Below are positions 63,415 to 64,000 of a DNA stretch of 64,000 nt, piece after piece. The notes below the pieces were generated by a model. That model was not told where the DNA came from and made no database searches. It saw nothing but the letters and a program-made list of their open reading frames with translations. The first letter of the stretch is position 1. Every line of letters begins with the position of its first letter. Source of the DNA: Aequorivita sp. CIP111184 (GTDB lineage Bacteria; Bacteroidota; Bacteroidia; Flavobacteriales; Flavobacteriaceae); assembly GCF_900489465.1 (NCBI RefSeq), contig NZ_UEFQ01000026.1, forward strand, positions 124,001-188,000, in the 5' to 3' direction. Both the position numbers and the translations under genes were made by a program.

Positions 63415-64000
63415 TTAAATATGCTTGTGCAGTCTCGAAGTTGGCATATTACCATCATCGTCCTTAATATCATCCGACTTCTTAACCAGTCTCGACCACC
63501 GTCTTGTTATTTGTGATGATGATATCGGTTTAATACCTGGTTTAAGACCTTTTGAAAACAAATAGCTATTTGGTTTTGTATTTTCTAGAAGTTCATTCCA
63601 TAGCGGAATAACTTCTTTCAAAATAACCTTAGTTACCTCATGTGGATTACTACCTTTCGCGATAGTCGTGTTGTATTCTTGATTTTCAATATCTACATCT
63701 TTTGCTTGTACACGAAATAGTTCGGTAGTTCTCGCCCCCGAAAAGAGAAATATTCTCGCATATCTCCAAAACTCGTAATGGTTTACGTATAGATGTTTCA
63801 TTACTGCTTTGTGATGCTCGGATGATAATATCTCACGTTGTTTTTTAATAATCTTGCGTTTCCGAATATCCCGAACTATGTTATGTTCACAGCATTCATA
63901 TTCGACGAGTTCGCCAAACAAACTCGATAGAAACGATAAATATTTGTTGAAGTAATTATCTGGTAAATTACAGGACTCGAGCAATTGTTTCAATTGTCGC
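63415..64000 (-). pseudogene. Tyrosine recombinase (integrase), truncated at the C-terminus
   Basis: The frame is open at the right edge (the 5' part lies outside the window). What is seen is the end of the core-binding domain and the start of the catalytic domain: FWRYARIFLFSGARTTELFRVQAKDVDI with the first catalytic Arg, TIAKGSNPHEVTKVILKEVIPLWNELLENTKPNSYLFSKGL, and SSSQITRRWSRLV. The protein then stops after DDDGNMPTSRLHKHI, with no H-x-x-R or nucleophilic Tyr segment. A different frame just beyond (to 63377) reads NFETAQAYLNEFMEEWEAMLE, so a deletion or frameshift is likely. It is probably inactive, and may have mobilised the element inserted at the tRNA remnant. Confidence 0.75.

Overview
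The window is AT-rich bacterial chromosome from the phylum Bacteroidota, most likely a marine or environmental Flavobacteriaceae species. The signs are type IX secretion (gliding-type) C-terminal domains, a DUF3276 protein, a long NusB, the nusB-DUF1573-yajC order, a dual cyclophilin/FKBP protein, a zeaxanthin-type carotenoid cluster, many short signal peptides ending in AQ/SQ, and promoters of the TTG-N20-TAnnTTTG type rather than E. coli -35/-10 boxes. The genus cannot be fixed from sequence alone.

Layout. 1-3.7 kb: end of an ABC/RND-type efflux operon (permease N-terminus plus lipoprotein adaptor), an AlkB-like dioxygenase, and a divergent VOC/HxlR pair. 3.9-12.6 kb: LemA, a DUF2207 protein, a von Willebrand A protein fused to a TonB-receptor-like N-terminus, a large type IX secreted protein and an ABC-2 exporter. 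12.9-24.4 kb: mixed housekeeping and membrane genes (dual PPIase, DinB/YfiT protein, redoxin, CsaA, TIGR02587/TIGR02588 pair, SulP, MscS, RetSat-like oxidoreductase, DUF3276). 24.4-32.4 kb: MsbA-like ABC exporter, leucine dehydrogenase, nusB, DUF1573, yajC, pepT, pyrD and a LysE exporter.

32.5-41.7 kb: HMG-CoA lyase, a 5'-nucleotidase-like lipoprotein and a haem-binding protein, followed by an apparent iron-regulated operon (DUF4856, imelysin, HTTM, TonB receptor). Its promoter is flanked by two matching inverted repeats. 41.8-54.8 kb: guaB, two related unknown genes, Skp/OmpH, a frameshifted DinB gene, a three-gene parvulin/SurA outer-membrane chaperone operon, a MoxR ATPase, aconitase, a TlpA-like thioredoxin and a SET-domain protein.

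54.9-59.5 kb: a complete carotenoid cluster (crtY, crtZ, crtB, crtI) headed by a MerR/B12 regulator that keeps the Wx9EH and ExHxxG cobalamin motifs of CarH/LitR photoreceptors. The same inverted repeat (TGTTTA-N18-TAAACA) lies upstream of both the regulator and crtI, so light-controlled autoregulation can be proposed from sequence.

59.6-64 kb: an intact tRNA-Leu(GAG), then a 3'-half remnant of a tRNA-Lys(TTT)-like gene with its terminator, then a 600-base gene-free stretch, a TPR histidine kinase with a LuxR-type response regulator, a secreted protein made of six exact 19-residue repeats, and a tyrosine recombinase lacking its catalytic C-terminus. This looks like one edge of an old integrative element inserted at a tRNA gene.
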